The notes under the pieces were generated by a model. It searched no databases. It was not told the origin of the DNA and worked only from the letters and a program-made list of their open reading frames with translations. Shown in pieces: positions 1 to 8,090 of a DNA stretch of 64,000 bases. The position numbers were made by a program, and so were the translations under genes. Source of the stretch: Mesorhizobium sp. 131-2-1 (GTDB taxonomy: Bacteria; Pseudomonadota; Alphaproteobacteria; Rhizobiales; Rhizobiaceae); assembly GCF_016756535.1 (NCBI RefSeq), contig NZ_AP023247.1:310001-374000 (forward strand), written 5' to 3'. Position 1 is the stretch's first letter. Every line of letters begins with the position of its first letter.

Positions 1-6
1 ACCAAA

Positions 7-1383
7 ATGAAAGATATCCCGGCCAGCAAGCAGACGGCTGTCTTGGGAGCTATGCATGCGGTGGAGGGCAACACCGGCGCCCTGGCGTACGACGCAAACG
101 GCAATCTGACCGATACGCTGGACACGGTTTCGCCACGGACGCCCAACACGGCACCGACACCATATGGCCGAAACAGCCAACAGGCTCTCGGCTCTGTTCG
201 TCCGGACAATTTCAGCTTTGGCGGCCCGAAGGGATTGTTTTCCGTCGATACTCAGGTGGCCTCGCCAATCGGCCATGTCTCGCGCTCGCCGCTTGGGCCG
301 GTTGCTCCGAGCCGAACCGCCTTTAGCGGATTGGGCACACCGCGCGGCATGAATACTGTCTCCGCGCCGTCAAGGCCGTCAGTCTCAGGCTTCACCAGCC
401 AGGACGAGAAGTCGAATACCGGAAGCTACAAGAACGCGCCGAACGCCGGCAATTTCACCAGCCAAGACGAACGGGCGAGCATCGCCGACCGTATGGGCAT
501 TCCGGGTGCCGTAGCGCCGTCTGCCTCGCCACCGTCTCCTACTCGGCCAGATAACTTCGCCTACAGCGGTCCGAAGGGAATCTTCAGCGTCGATCCTGCC
601 GCCAACGTGAAGATGGACATTGCCAAGCCTGCCGTGGCTCCTGCGCCATCCATCGGCATGCCGACTGCCCCGACACGTCCCGCAATCGCCCCTACGCTTC
701 CCGCTGCCGTTCCCGCATCGGTTCCAGCGGCTGTGCCAGCCCGCGTTGCCCCGCCCGCGCAGTCAGTAAGCCGCCAGAGCCTTGCGCCGGCCCGTCCGGC
801 ACTTTCTCCGGCCGATGTCTACGGTGGCGCTGTAGGAACGGCGCAGACCTCTACGCCCGGCACGACTGTTTCACGGGCAACATCGTTCGGGCCAACCTAC
901 ACGACCAACAAGTTTGGCGCTGTCACGGCGACGGCACCGGACGGCACGCAAATGGCAGCGCTCGGGGGTATCCCTTCGCAGCAGATCGCAGGACCGCTCA
1001 GTCAGCCGGGCATTGCAACCAATCCGTCAACTGGCGGTCTGTTCGGGCCAAAGGCGAAGTCTGCAACGGGAATGGTGACCGGCGCGGCTATCGGTGGCTA
1101 TGCGCTCGGGCCTCTCGGCGCAATGCTGGGCGGCCTGATCGGCAAGAACGTCGCACAGGGCAAGCCAGCTCTCACCGGGCTTCTTGGCGGCAACAACAGC
1201 TCTGTCGGAACGCACATTGTCGATACCTTCGATGGGCCAATGAGGGTGGCCAATGCGGTCAGCGGGGGAGGCTTCCCCAGCAAGCCTTCCGGTCCCGCTC
1301 CCGGTGGCGTTGCGGGGGGCATGCGCGGACTTTCTCCTGGTGCCGCCAATGCGATCGATACGGGCGTAGGTGGTTTGTACTAG
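7..1383 (+). CDS. Pro/Ala/Ser-rich protein with internal repeats, phage-like context (possibly 5'-truncated)
   Basis: I do not recognise the family. The frame is open to the left edge of the window, so the ATG at 7 may be internal. The 458-residue product is low in complexity and rich in Pro, Ala and Ser. It carries an approximate repeat, RPDNFSFGGPKGLFSVD at residues 65-81 and a near copy at 180-196, and a second short repeat (TSQDE at 130-134 and 151-155). A Gly/Ala-rich hydrophobic stretch near residues 352-388 resembles a glycine-zipper segment. It is followed at close spacing by three small genes on the same strand. The layout suits a phage structural or internal protein, but that is inference. 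Confidence 0.5.
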   Translation: MKDIPASKQTAVLGAMHAVEGNTGALAYDANGNLTDTLDTVSPRTPNTAPTPYGRNSQQALGSVRPDNFSFGGPKGLFSVDTQVASPIGHVSRSPLGPVAPSRTAFSGLGTPRGMNTVSAPSRPSVSGFTSQDEKSNTGSYKNAPNAGNFTSQDERASIADRMGIPGAVAPSASPPSPTRPDNFAYSGPKGIFSVDPAANVKMDIAKPAVAPAPSIGMPTAPTRPAIAPTLPAAVPASVPAAVPARVAPPAQSVSRQSLAPARPALSPADVYGGAVGTAQTSTPGTTVSRATSFGPTYTTNKFGAVTATAPDGTQMAALGGIPSQQIAGPLSQPGIATNPSTGGLFGPKAKSATGMVTGAAIGGYALGPLGAMLGGLIGKNVAQGKPALTGLLGGNNSSVGTHIVDTFDGPMRVANAVSGGGFPSKPSGPAPGGVAGGMRGLSPGAANAIDTGVGGLY

Positions 1384-1401
1384 AGACGAAAGGGCTTGCG
1401 C

Positions 1402-1761
1402 ATGACGCCAGTGTTCGAATGGCTCGACACCTTCTCCGAGGAGGTTGTGAATGGCTTTGCTCGCAGGCCGGATCCGGACAGTTCCATATCCAAGGCACTC
1501 TTCATGGATCGCATGGCGCAAGCCCGCAATGAGGACGAGGGACCAACACTAGAAACCATCTTCTGTTACCTCGCGGCCTCGCATGGACTACATGCAGCGG
1601 CAGAAAAGGCCCGCGGCTTGAATGACCACGAATGGGCTCAAGAACTTCACGAACTCGGCCAGATTTACGCCAACTATGCAGTCGGCGATCTAGGCAAGGT
1701 AGTGGACAAGAGCCTGGCTCTATCTGCTGCTGCCGAGGCTACAGACGGCACGGTGCACTGA
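1402..1761 (+). CDS. hypothetical protein, 119 aa
   Basis: I do not recognise this protein. The ATG at 1402 is preceded by AAGGG about 8 bases upstream, which favours it over the in-frame TTG at 1396. The product is mostly helical-looking and charged, with no signal peptide, membrane segment or metal motif. The stop codon TGA ends at 1761 and the next gene starts at 1762, so the two are probably cotranslated. It lies between the low-complexity protein and a conserved small-gene pair, within the accessory region. Confidence 0.5.
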   Translation: MTPVFEWLDTFSEEVVNGFARRPDPDSSISKALFMDRMAQARNEDEGPTLETIFCYLAASHGLHAAAEKARGLNDHEWAQELHELGQIYANYAVGDLGKVVDKSLALSAAAEATDGTVH

Positions 1762-2409
1762 ATGGCTGTAGTCCCGATGCCCAAAAAGCCGAACACCGAT
1801 GTCGCGAAGCCATACGAGCCCACTGAGCGAGAGCTAGCTGTTCAGAAGGCCTATCGAAAGCGTACCCATCAGGCGCGGCCGACACCGACAATGGCGATCG
1901 CTATGAGTAAGAGCGACGGCAAAACCGTTGCCTCCATTTCGATTAATCACCCAGATCCGAAATTGGGCTTTGAATTGCTGTCCGAGTCCCTTGCGGCAGA
2001 CAGCGAGGCATTTCTGACGGGCACCCTCGATGCTTTGGGCATGGTCACGCAGCGCGGGGGCACGGTCAGCGAGCAGAATATGAACTACGCCCTGTCGATG
2101 GTTGTCGGCATGAAACCGAGGGACCAGCTAGAGACAACCCTGGCTGTCCAGATGGCCGCGATTCACATCGCTACCGTCAACACGGCCGCAAGCATGGGTG
2201 GCGCCAAAACCGAGGTAGTGAAGGAAGGATACGAGAGGGCACTTAACCGGCTCACCCGGACATTTGTAGCCCAGGTTGAGGCCCTAAAGCGCTATCGGTC
2301 TAAAGGCGAACAGCGGGTGGTGGTCGAGCGCGTGACGGTCGAGAGAGGCGGCCAAGCTATCGTCGGAACTGTGGCCCAAGGGGGTGGGGGGCCGGGCGAA
2401 AATGGCTGA
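1762..2409 (+). CDS. hypothetical protein, 215 aa, partner of the downstream zinc-knuckle-like protein
   Basis: The start directly abuts the previous stop; a second Met lies at residue 6. Residues 1-50 are basic and probably disordered, the middle (about 60-175) is predicted helical, and the tail is Gly-rich. No catalytic motif is visible. Its last 8 bases overlap the start of the next gene (ATGGCTGA arrangement at 2402-2409), which indicates translational coupling. Such pairs of a helical protein and a Cys/His protein recur in prophage-like regions of rhizobia as I recall them; a role in DNA packaging or regulation is only a guess. Confidence 0.5.
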   Translation: MAVVPMPKKPNTDVAKPYEPTERELAVQKAYRKRTHQARPTPTMAIAMSKSDGKTVASISINHPDPKLGFELLSESLAADSEAFLTGTLDALGMVTQRGGTVSEQNMNYALSMVVGMKPRDQLETTLAVQMAAIHIATVNTAASMGGAKTEVVKEGYERALNRLTRTFVAQVEALKRYRSKGEQRVVVERVTVERGGQAIVGTVAQGGGGPGENG

Positions 2410-2659
2410 TAATCCCATGGACAGGGCGCACGCCGCTCCCCGATGCCAAGCCACGAGCAAGCGAACTGGTGTCAGGTGCAAAGCGCCGGCAGAGCGAGGC
2501 AAGCGGGTTTGCCGTTTTCATGGGGCCCGAGCTGGTGCGCCTAGAGGACCGGCGCACGGCCTCTACAAACATGGGCGGTTCACCTGTGAAGCCATCACGG
2601 CAAGGCGGACTCTGTCCCTACTGTTGGCGATGGCTAGGGAGACGATTGCGGATGTTTGA
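2402..2659 (+). CDS. small Cys/His-rich protein of the HGGxxxG-like group
   Basis: The 85-residue product has two C-x-A-x(n)-C type pairs and a CRFHGARAGAPRGPAHGLYKHG segment, which resembles small HGG-type zinc-binding proteins found in mobile regions of alphaproteobacteria. The ATG at 2402 overlaps the upstream stop and is preferred to an upstream in-frame GTG at 2384. The sequence ends in a helical tail. Function is unknown; DNA binding through a single zinc site is a reasonable inference from the spacing of Cys and His, not a demonstrated activity. Confidence 0.5.
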   Translation: MADNPMDRAHAAPRCQATSKRTGVRCKAPAERGKRVCRFHGARAGAPRGPAHGLYKHGRFTCEAITARRTLSLLLAMARETIADV

Positions 2660-2799
2660 GGTGCACTCGAAAGGGTTTTCCGCATGTCTAGCTGCAGAAA
2701 GTTTCTGGCTGCCTTCTTTCCTCTGCAAGAGCCGTCTCCGTCTGAAAACAGCCGGGAACAGACGCACTGGGGAACCTGGGCAGTGTCTCAGTTTGAAAT

Positions 2800-3429
2800 T
2801 CAGGGAGCGGCATAAACTGCGGGGAACCGCGAATGATGTGTGGCCCACGCGCAAGTGTCGGCGCACATCCAGCCTATAGCCTCCAAACACTCAGCATGCA
2901 GTAGATTAGCTGAAGAGAATATGGGCTCGTGGTGTGCTACGCGATTCCGGAATCGGCGCAGCGCGTTAAGCCGCCCGTTCACCCTCGTGCGTTTCTTACC
3001 GCCTTGGGCCCTAAAGGCTTTGTGGATGACTGTGCGCCAAAGGGTGGCATCGTAGCCGGGGCCAGTGAGGCCTACCCAAAATGAGAACTTCAATTCAGCA
3101 ACCAAATCGCTGATCGTATACCCAGCACCACACTCACTTATTGCATCTGCAATCATTTTCCGCGCGTTCGGCGCTAGGGGTGGCGTTCCGTTGGTTAACC
3201 AGTCTGCGCCATACGCAAGCCCCATTTCATGGCTAATGCAGTTCCTGATACATACCTCTAGGCTCTGCAATGGCGCGTACATCGCTTCTGACAGGCGCGT
3301 ATTTCGTTCGTACAAGGTCAGCGATGCGTCCAGATTGTTGCCTGTCGCAGCTAGGTACTTGGTCAGCCTGTCACGTGTGATCGTACGTTCGAGTGACGTG
3401 TTTATTGCGGGCGTTCGCAAATTGTTCAC
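2800..3429 (-). CDS. Abi-like (Abi_2-type) HEPN protein, putative abortive-infection RNase
   Basis: The 209-residue protein resembles the Abi-like family (Abi_2, PF07751). It begins with a conserved basic region around KYLAATG and YERNTRLSEA, and has a C-terminal RRFRNRVAHHEPIF segment. The latter contains R161-N162-x3-H166, the RX4-6H signature of HEPN ribonucleases. The GTG start at 3429 has AAGGA upstream at good spacing. The gene stands alone, with no antitoxin-like partner next to it, and its base composition is visibly more AT-rich than the core genes, which suggests acquisition. The defence role is inferred from the family. No active-site residue is missing. Confidence 0.72.
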   Translation of the reverse strand: MNNLRTPAINTSLERTITRDRLTKYLAATGNNLDASLTLYERNTRLSEAMYAPLQSLEVCIRNCISHEMGLAYGADWLTNGTPPLAPNARKMIADAISECGAGYTISDLVAELKFSFWVGLTGPGYDATLWRTVIHKAFRAQGGKKRTRVNGRLNALRRFRNRVAHHEPIFSSANLLHAECLEAIGWMCADTCAWATHHSRFPAVYAAP

Positions 3430-3516
3430 TTGTCCTTAACGTGAAGTTCTATATATGTACCAGCGTATACCCCGGGCCGGCCTCTGCTGCAAAGCATGCT
3501 CCCGGGGTCAGTCTTT

Positions 3517-3645
3517 TTAGGCCTGTGCCGCCTTCCTGTACGGCCCGCGCCTGCCGGGCTTCGGCGCAACGGCGTCCATCTTCTCGCACAGATCATCCAT
3601 TGACCAAAGCGTCTGCGACACGCCAGCGGCCATTGCCGGCGTCAT
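3517..3645 (-). pseudogene. C-terminal remnant of an insertion-sequence transposase
   Basis: A 42-codon reading frame beginning MTPAMAAGVSQTLWSMDDL and ending in a KPGRRGPYRK basic tail resembles the extreme C-terminus of IS transposases common in Bradyrhizobium and Mesorhizobium. The frame is closed by a stop just upstream, and no further transposase sequence is readable, so this is decayed debris. The identification rests on memory of the TPAMAAGV...LWSMDDL pattern and is moderate. Confidence 0.42.
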
Positions 3646-4036
3646 GCTCTGGTATCAAGCGGACAACCACAAAAGCAACCGCGCGCAATGAGAGATCGAT
3701 CCGCTAAATCTGGGGTGATTTGATGCGCGATCGCGAGCTTACAGAGCGGCCCAGCAGCCTGTTGGGGTATTGACCGCCGGGCCTGACCGGCTTGGGGCTT
3801 TGGGGGTGGGCAAGCCGGCTGGGACGACCGTAGTATTAGCAACTCTGCAACAGAACCCCGCGCGGACGTTTTCCCCCGGTAAGCGACGTTAGGCGACGCG
3901 ACGTCGTGATGCACCCGCATTCGAACCCCAGCGATTTGCGCATTTGCTAATTTAGTGAAACGGTGAAGCGGGAACTTTGGGCAAAGTGGCGCCGATTCTC
4001 GAACCCGGTGGTTTGAGATAGGCCGGGGAAAAGAGC
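3646..4036. other. intergenic accessory DNA without a recognisable gene
   Basis: No supported coding frame, RNA gene or repeat was found here. A short ATTCGAACCCC string near 3918 looks like a tRNA T-arm but no cloverleaf can be built around it. A purine-rich GGGGAAAAG at about 4025-4033 is the likely ribosome-binding site of the following exoX-like gene. Confidence 0.4.
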
Positions 4037-4276
4037 ATGTATTTTCCGCAATTTCTGGTCGGGATGTCTGCCACGACAATCGTCGTGGCGATCTGGGCCT
4101 ACATGGAAGCCGGTTCAATCTGGACGGCGTTCGGCTGGGCAGTCTTTGCCATGGTCGTCCTGCAGGTCGGCTACGTCGGCCTTGTCGTTCGCCTCATAGT
4201 CAGGCGATCGGAAGCCGAGGACGCGGGGACAGTGCCGGTTGACCGCACCTCACCGTTGATGTTCCGGGATCTCTAG
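4037..4276 (+). CDS. exoX: exopolysaccharide production repressor ExoX-like inner-membrane protein
   Basis: The 79-residue protein begins MYFPQFLVGM and has two hydrophobic segments (about residues 5-25 and 30-55) followed by a short basic and acidic cytoplasmic tail. This is the size, N-terminal signature and topology of rhizobial ExoX/SyrA-type proteins. These reduce exopolysaccharide synthesis post-translationally, probably at the initiating glycosyltransferase in the inner membrane. The gene is monocistronic; a candidate terminator lies at 4406-4440. No exo genes are nearby, so this is likely a stray or laterally moved copy acting on exo genes elsewhere. Confidence 0.68.
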   Translation: MYFPQFLVGMSATTIVVAIWAYMEAGSIWTAFGWAVFAMVVLQVGYVGLVVRLIVRRSEAEDAGTVPVDRTSPLMFRDL

Positions 4277-4405
4277 GATCACCCGCAAGAGTGCGCCGAG
4301 ACCATCGGCGACAACCTGCCCCACAATGGGTCATTTGCTGCTGGCACCGCAATTGCATGGCCAGCTACGCCGGGTGTTGGGACCGGCACTTGGGGCGCAG
4401 GGGGG

Positions 4406-4440
4406 CCTCGCCGCTCCGCGAATGGGGCGGCGAGGTTTTT
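4406..4440 (+). terminator. rho-independent terminator
   Basis: Arms CCTCGCCGC (4406-4414) and GCGGCGAGG (4427-4435) form a 9-bp stem with a 12-base loop, followed by TTTTT. It is oriented to end plus-strand transcription from the exoX-like gene. Confidence 0.6.
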
Positions 4441-4536
4441 CAATTCCAGGCTGATCGACGCGAAGATGACGGCCGGAGCCGGTTCTGGCAGCGGAGGTTC
4501 GATCCGCTGCCAGAGATGTTTCAACCAGTGGTCTGC

Positions 4537-4869
4537 CTATCTTGCTGGGGATCTGTAGGAGGAAGCGATTTTGCCCGCCTTCTCTTGGGCCGCCTTGAAT
4601 TCCGCGCTCGTGTATGCTCGCACGGTTTTGACATTCGTTACCGCTCCCGATGCGCCGACGACGAGAAGTGCGGGGAGCAGGTCAACACCGTCGTCGAATT
4701 CCGTAATTGCCAGCCAGTCAGTTTCGCCCGTCGTGACGTAGAAAGTATGTAGTTTCCCGCCTGCTGCTTCAAAGATGGCACGGGCTGCCTTTTCTCGGTT
4801 CGATGGATTGTCAATCATTCCCATCGCTGCCGTGGCTGAATAGCAGCCTGTGACTATGAACGTTGGCAT
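4537..4869 (-). CDS. GYD domain protein
   Basis: The 110-residue protein shows the GYD-family layout (PF08734): an N-terminal beta strand (MPTFIVTGCYS), NPSNREKAARAIFEAAGGKL, an FYVTTGETDWLAITEFDD core and a VRAYTSAEF strand. The fold is a dimeric ferredoxin-like alpha-beta sandwich; no enzymatic role is established. The ATG at 4869 has GGAGG at about 6 bases. There is no neighbour in the same operon. The family is common in rhizobia, often as a general-stress gene, which is background knowledge and not visible here. Confidence 0.75.
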   Translation of the reverse strand: MPTFIVTGCYSATAAMGMIDNPSNREKAARAIFEAAGGKLHTFYVTTGETDWLAITEFDDGVDLLPALLVVGASGAVTNVKTVRAYTSAEFKAAQEKAGKIASSYRSPAR

Positions 4870-5256
4870 ATGACATCCTCCCTCGATAAATCGGGCAGAT
4901 CGAATGATCTGCCGGCTGGCAAATCATAGGCCGTTCATTGGAATATTCAATTTTGCTAAAATGTCTCGGAACAAACACTCGCGCGTCCCGTTGGAAATGC
5001 CGACCGGATTGCATGGCCCCTCCATCCTTCCGGTCCCTTGTGAACGGCCCGCTGCCATGTCATTGGCGGCGGGTTTCGCATTCTAGCGATTGCTGAAACA
5101 AAAGCCGCGTCGAGCCGTTGATTATTCGCCAGATCGTACCTCTGGTGGCACAGTAGACCCTCCCGCCGGCTGCGGTCGGCGGGCTTTTTAGCAACCGCTA
5201 ACGGAACGCAAACGACCGTGCGATATTGAATCAAATTCGATGTTGCGGGGCGTTCC
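4870..5256. other. intergenic region with two orphan hairpins
   Basis: No supported gene is present. A 10-bp stem with one G-U pair (5048-5057 with 5064-5073) followed by TTT, and a second hairpin with T-run (5162-5189), both point rightward. No plus-strand gene precedes them within this gap. They may be leftovers of lost genes or may end an unannotated small transcript starting after 4870. Confidence 0.4.
5162..5189 (+). terminator. rho-independent terminator-like hairpin
   Basis: Arms CCCGCCG (5162-5168) and CGGCGGG (5177-5183) enclose an 8-base loop and are followed by CTTTTT. It lies upstream of the ligase gene and would shield it from read-through. Confidence 0.5.
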
Positions 5257-6135
5257 ATGCGTAAGCCTGCCGGCCGGGTCCGGTTGGAATTCATCGAGCC
5301 GCTTATGCCGACACTGGTGGACAAGCCGCCTGACGGCGATGGCTGGCTGCATGAGGTGAAGTTCGACGGCTACCGCTCCCAGATCGTCAGGGATGCCGAA
5401 GGAACGCGCATCTTCACAAGGCGCGGTCTCGACTGGACATCGAAATTCCGTGACCTCGCCAAAGCAGCAGCCGAGCTAGACGTTGAGAGCGCCATCATTG
5501 ACGGCGAGATCATCGTTCTGAACGATGCCGGCCTGTCCGACTTCAAGGCGCTGCGCAAGGCGATCACCAGTCGGCAACACGATCTGTATTTCGTCGCCTT
5601 CGACCTCCTGCACCTAAATGGCCACGACCTACGCGACATGACCCTGGAAGACCGTCGCGAGATCCTAGCCGAGATGATTCCGGAAGGTGGCCGCATCCAA
5701 TTCAGTCAGGCTTTGCCGGGCGATGCCAAAGCGATCTTTCATCTGGTCGATCAGGCTGGGCTCGAAGGCATGGTGTCGAAGCGGCGAGACAGCAAATACC
5801 GGAGTGGCAACTCGACGGCCTGGCTGAAGGCGAAGACGTTCACGATCGACGAGTACGAGCTTCTTGGCGTCGAACGTGAGGCCGGCAAGCCTGCCTTTGC
5901 CCTGATGGCCGAGCGAGGCACAGGGCGCTATGTCGGCTCGGCTTTCATCACGTTGAACAGGGAAATGCGCGAACGGCTCTGGCAGCGTGTCCAGGAGCAG
6001 CAGGGGACGGCGCCGAAGGGCATGAAGCGGCCGGCGACGCAGTGGGTCAAGCCGGGCCTGATCGGCCGTGTGAAGCACCTGCGGGGCGAGGATGACCTGC
6101 GCCACGCCTCGCTGCAGGATTTTCGAGAGGAGTGA
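5257..6135 (+). CDS. stand-alone ATP-dependent DNA ligase (LigD ligase-domain/LigC type)
   Basis: The 292-residue protein contains only the ligase module. Motif I is HEVKFDGYR with the AMP-accepting Lys at about residue 35. Motif III is VAFDLLHLNG, motif IV is LEGMVSKR and motif V is AWLKAK. A C-terminal OB-fold follows (about residues 205-292). It lacks the polymerase and phosphoesterase domains of full LigD. Such ligases seal nicks in the Ku-dependent end-joining pathways of rhizobia, which often carry several paralogues. No ku gene is visible in this window. It starts at ATG 5257 after a GGGG-rich leader and appears to be monocistronic. Confidence 0.85.
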   Translation: MRKPAGRVRLEFIEPLMPTLVDKPPDGDGWLHEVKFDGYRSQIVRDAEGTRIFTRRGLDWTSKFRDLAKAAAELDVESAIIDGEIIVLNDAGLSDFKALRKAITSRQHDLYFVAFDLLHLNGHDLRDMTLEDRREILAEMIPEGGRIQFSQALPGDAKAIFHLVDQAGLEGMVSKRRDSKYRSGNSTAWLKAKTFTIDEYELLGVEREAGKPAFALMAERGTGRYVGSAFITLNREMRERLWQRVQEQQGTAPKGMKRPATQWVKPGLIGRVKHLRGEDDLRHASLQDFREE

Positions 6136-6286
6136 CGGCTGCCTTATGTCGGTTGCGCCTTAACTGGCCGTGGCCGCCATAGCGAATCCTACCTGACCGG
6201 ACCCGTCCCGTTCCACCGGATGAACTCGCCTTCCTTCCCGGTGACCCCCGTTATTGGCTAGGCAGCCTCATAGGGCGTATGGTGTG

Positions 6287-6805
6287 ATGATTGCGGAAAA
6301 ATTTCGAAACGGTCCACATTGCTCGGCCATGTGCAGGTTGACCCTCGCTCTTGCCTTCATGCTCACCTGTGGCACCGTGTCCGCAGGAGAGCATTGGTTT
6401 GCTAATGACGGCGACACGCTGTGGCATAACAAGGAGCAAGTTCAGCTGGTCGGTATCGATGCCCCCGAACTTCTGCAGGGGTGTTTTGATGCCGCTGGCA
6501 AGATCTGGCCCTGCGGCAGGTATGCGCGTGACCACGTTCGTCATCTCATTGCCTCAGGAGATGTATCCTGCATCATCGAAGGCAAGGACCGCTACGACAA
6601 CGATGTCGGCGTCTGCTTCGTGGGAAGCATCGATCTCGGACGCGACCTGGTGAAACACGGATTGGCGGTCGCCGACAGACAAGCTCCTCGATACCTCGCC
6701 GAAGAGCGCGAAGCCCGCATTGCCAAACGGAACTTGTGGGCGGGGCAGTTTATCGATCCCCGCGAATATAGACGGGGTGGACTGTACAGCCAGCGGCGCA
6801 ACTAA
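6287..6805 (+). CDS. secreted thermonuclease-like (SNase-fold) protein
   Basis: An N-terminal signal sequence (MCRLTLALAFMLTCGTVSA region) precedes a compact SNase-like domain with DGDTLWHNKEQVQLVGIDAPE, RDHVRHLIASGDV, DRYDNDVGVCFVG and LVKHGLAVADRQ, the usual order in the staphylococcal-nuclease-like family. Asp of DGDT and the Arg/Asp of DRYDND correspond to calcium and phosphate contacts. The ATG at 6287 was chosen; a TTG at 6254 or ATG at 6329 are alternatives. Two Cys pairs suggest disulfides in the periplasm. It may degrade extracellular nucleic acid, but activity is not certain. Confidence 0.72.
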   Translation: MIAEKFRNGPHCSAMCRLTLALAFMLTCGTVSAGEHWFANDGDTLWHNKEQVQLVGIDAPELLQGCFDAAGKIWPCGRYARDHVRHLIASGDVSCIIEGKDRYDNDVGVCFVGSIDLGRDLVKHGLAVADRQAPRYLAEEREARIAKRNLWAGQFIDPREYRRGGLYSQRRN

Positions 6806-6992
6806 CCCGCCAGCGCCAATCCAACTGCTATTCCAAGGCCGATGGCAACGCCCGTGACGAGCTTTCCGGCAAGATCGAGGACAATGACGCGGACAGCGCT
6901 CCGAACAGGCGAAATCCATTATGCGCCTTGCCAATACCAGCTGGACAAGGAATATAATCCTCTGGTGCGGCGACCCCTCAACGGAGATCGCC

Positions 6993-7277
6993 ATGACCCA
7001 AAAGACCCTCGCCGATACCCTGGCCGCCCGTGAAACCATCTACGTCAATTGCGCGCATCCGATGTGCTGCCGTTCGACAAAGCTCGATATCCAAGCGCTG
7101 ATCGACAGGCTCGGCGCCGACCACGGCTCGATGCACGACGACCTGGTCAGGCTCTTCGGCTGCTCGAAATGCAAATCAGAGGGCCGCGACCGCCGCCCGG
7201 TGTTCTTCACGTGCATTCCCGACTACGCCGGCCAGCAGAGGGAACGGAACCGCGACTGGAAGCCGACTTTCGCTTAA
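6993..7277 (+). CDS. small Cys-rich zinc-ribbon-like protein
   Basis: The 94-residue protein has clustered Cys at CAHPMCC and at CSKC in LFGCSKCKSEGRD, consistent with a four-Cys zinc site. The ATG at 6993 has GGAG 6 bases upstream; the longer upstream frame lacks a site. I do not recognise a named family. Its 3' end overlaps the convergent gene at 7274 by 4 bp. Confidence 0.6.
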   Translation: MTQKTLADTLAARETIYVNCAHPMCCRSTKLDIQALIDRLGADHGSMHDDLVRLFGCSKCKSEGRDRRPVFFTCIPDYAGQQRERNRDWKPTFA

Positions 7278-7654
7278 ATCCGAACTCTATTCGCTATGGC
7301 TGGCCTGCCTCTTAGGTCTGACCCTGGCAAGCGATTGTCGCCTACAACGCGATCGGCGGCCGATGTCTTTGGCGGAGTGAAATGACCGGTAGCGCCGATC
7401 TCACCCAGCCAATCGTCATAGCCAGTGTTCATTTTGGACGTCAGTTCGTCGGGGTGATGTATCCCGGACTGGAATAGGCTCATGAGGCGCCGGCCGAAGT
7501 GTTGCCATGCCGGATGGCCTTCGGGAATTCCTGCCTCTGCGCAATAGGCGTTAAGAACCTTTGCCAGCGTTGCGAGTTGCTCAGAATCGAGATGTTCGTC
7601 GAATGAAATCGCTTTATCCCTTCGTGGGGGCGAAAGCGTGATCGACTCTTCCAA
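7274..7654 (-). CDS. hypothetical protein, 126 aa
   Basis: I do not recognise this family. The central part (about residues 20-90) is helical with conserved-looking Trp and His (PAWQHFGRRL, YDDWLGEIG). There is no signal peptide or membrane segment. The only upstream start is TTG at 7654, so the N-terminus is uncertain. It converges with the zinc-ribbon gene and shares 4 bp with it. Confidence 0.45.
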   Translation of the reverse strand: MEESITLSPPRRDKAISFDEHLDSEQLATLAKVLNAYCAEAGIPEGHPAWQHFGRRLMSLFQSGIHHPDELTSKMNTGYDDWLGEIGATGHFTPPKTSAADRVVGDNRLPGSDLRGRPAIANRVRI

Positions 7655-7941
7655 GCGCCAGGCGCCCGTTCAAATTGGCCAGCGACGTTCCTTCAGTACG
7701 CTTTAGTCAGGGAATAGCGAGTCAAATCGGCCGTGGAGCGGAGCCTAGGATATATCTTTCAGCCGACGGAACGTTTTGTACTCGCCCGGTGTTACCACCA
7801 TGATCCCCGCATAGGGATCATAAAGGGCCTTGCCCCCTCTTGGCCCTGGTTTGAGTCCGCTGTCTCCCGGAAAGTGTCCAGTTGCGCAACGTTTGCGCTT
7901 TGGAGCCGTCGACAGCGGACCCGACGCTTTCGGGCGAGCGG

Positions 7942-8085
7942 TCAATCGGGCAGCAGCATCACCCAGATCGCCAGTACCGCCATGAGCAGGCAAGCGATGG
8001 CGCCGATCATGTCGCGCTGGCGGTAACGCCAAACCGCGCTGGCGAGCATCAGGGCGGCGATTGCGGCGATGTACAAGGGGACCAC
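7942..8085 (-). CDS. 47-aa two-segment inner-membrane microprotein
   Basis: A GTG-started 47-codon frame encodes two hydrophobic helices (about residues 4-19 and 26-45) separated by a WRYRQRD turn, so both ends should face the same side of the membrane. It starts 5 bp after the stop of the AbiU2-like HEPN gene on the same strand, which argues for translational coupling. No ribosome-binding site stronger than the end of the upstream gene is present. The hydrophobic pattern and position support a real gene; the function is unknown. Confidence 0.5.
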   Translation of the reverse strand: MVPLYIAAIAALMLASAVWRYRQRDMIGAIACLLMAVLAIWVMLLPD

Positions 8086-8090
8086 CCGCG

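Noticed and set aside
3910-3940. tRNA-like T-arm string ATTCGAACCCC
   Set aside because: No acceptor, D or anticodon arm can be paired around it.
3700-4036. nod-box or symbiosis promoter upstream of the exoX-like gene
   Set aside because: No sequence resembling the conserved nod-box blocks could be found.
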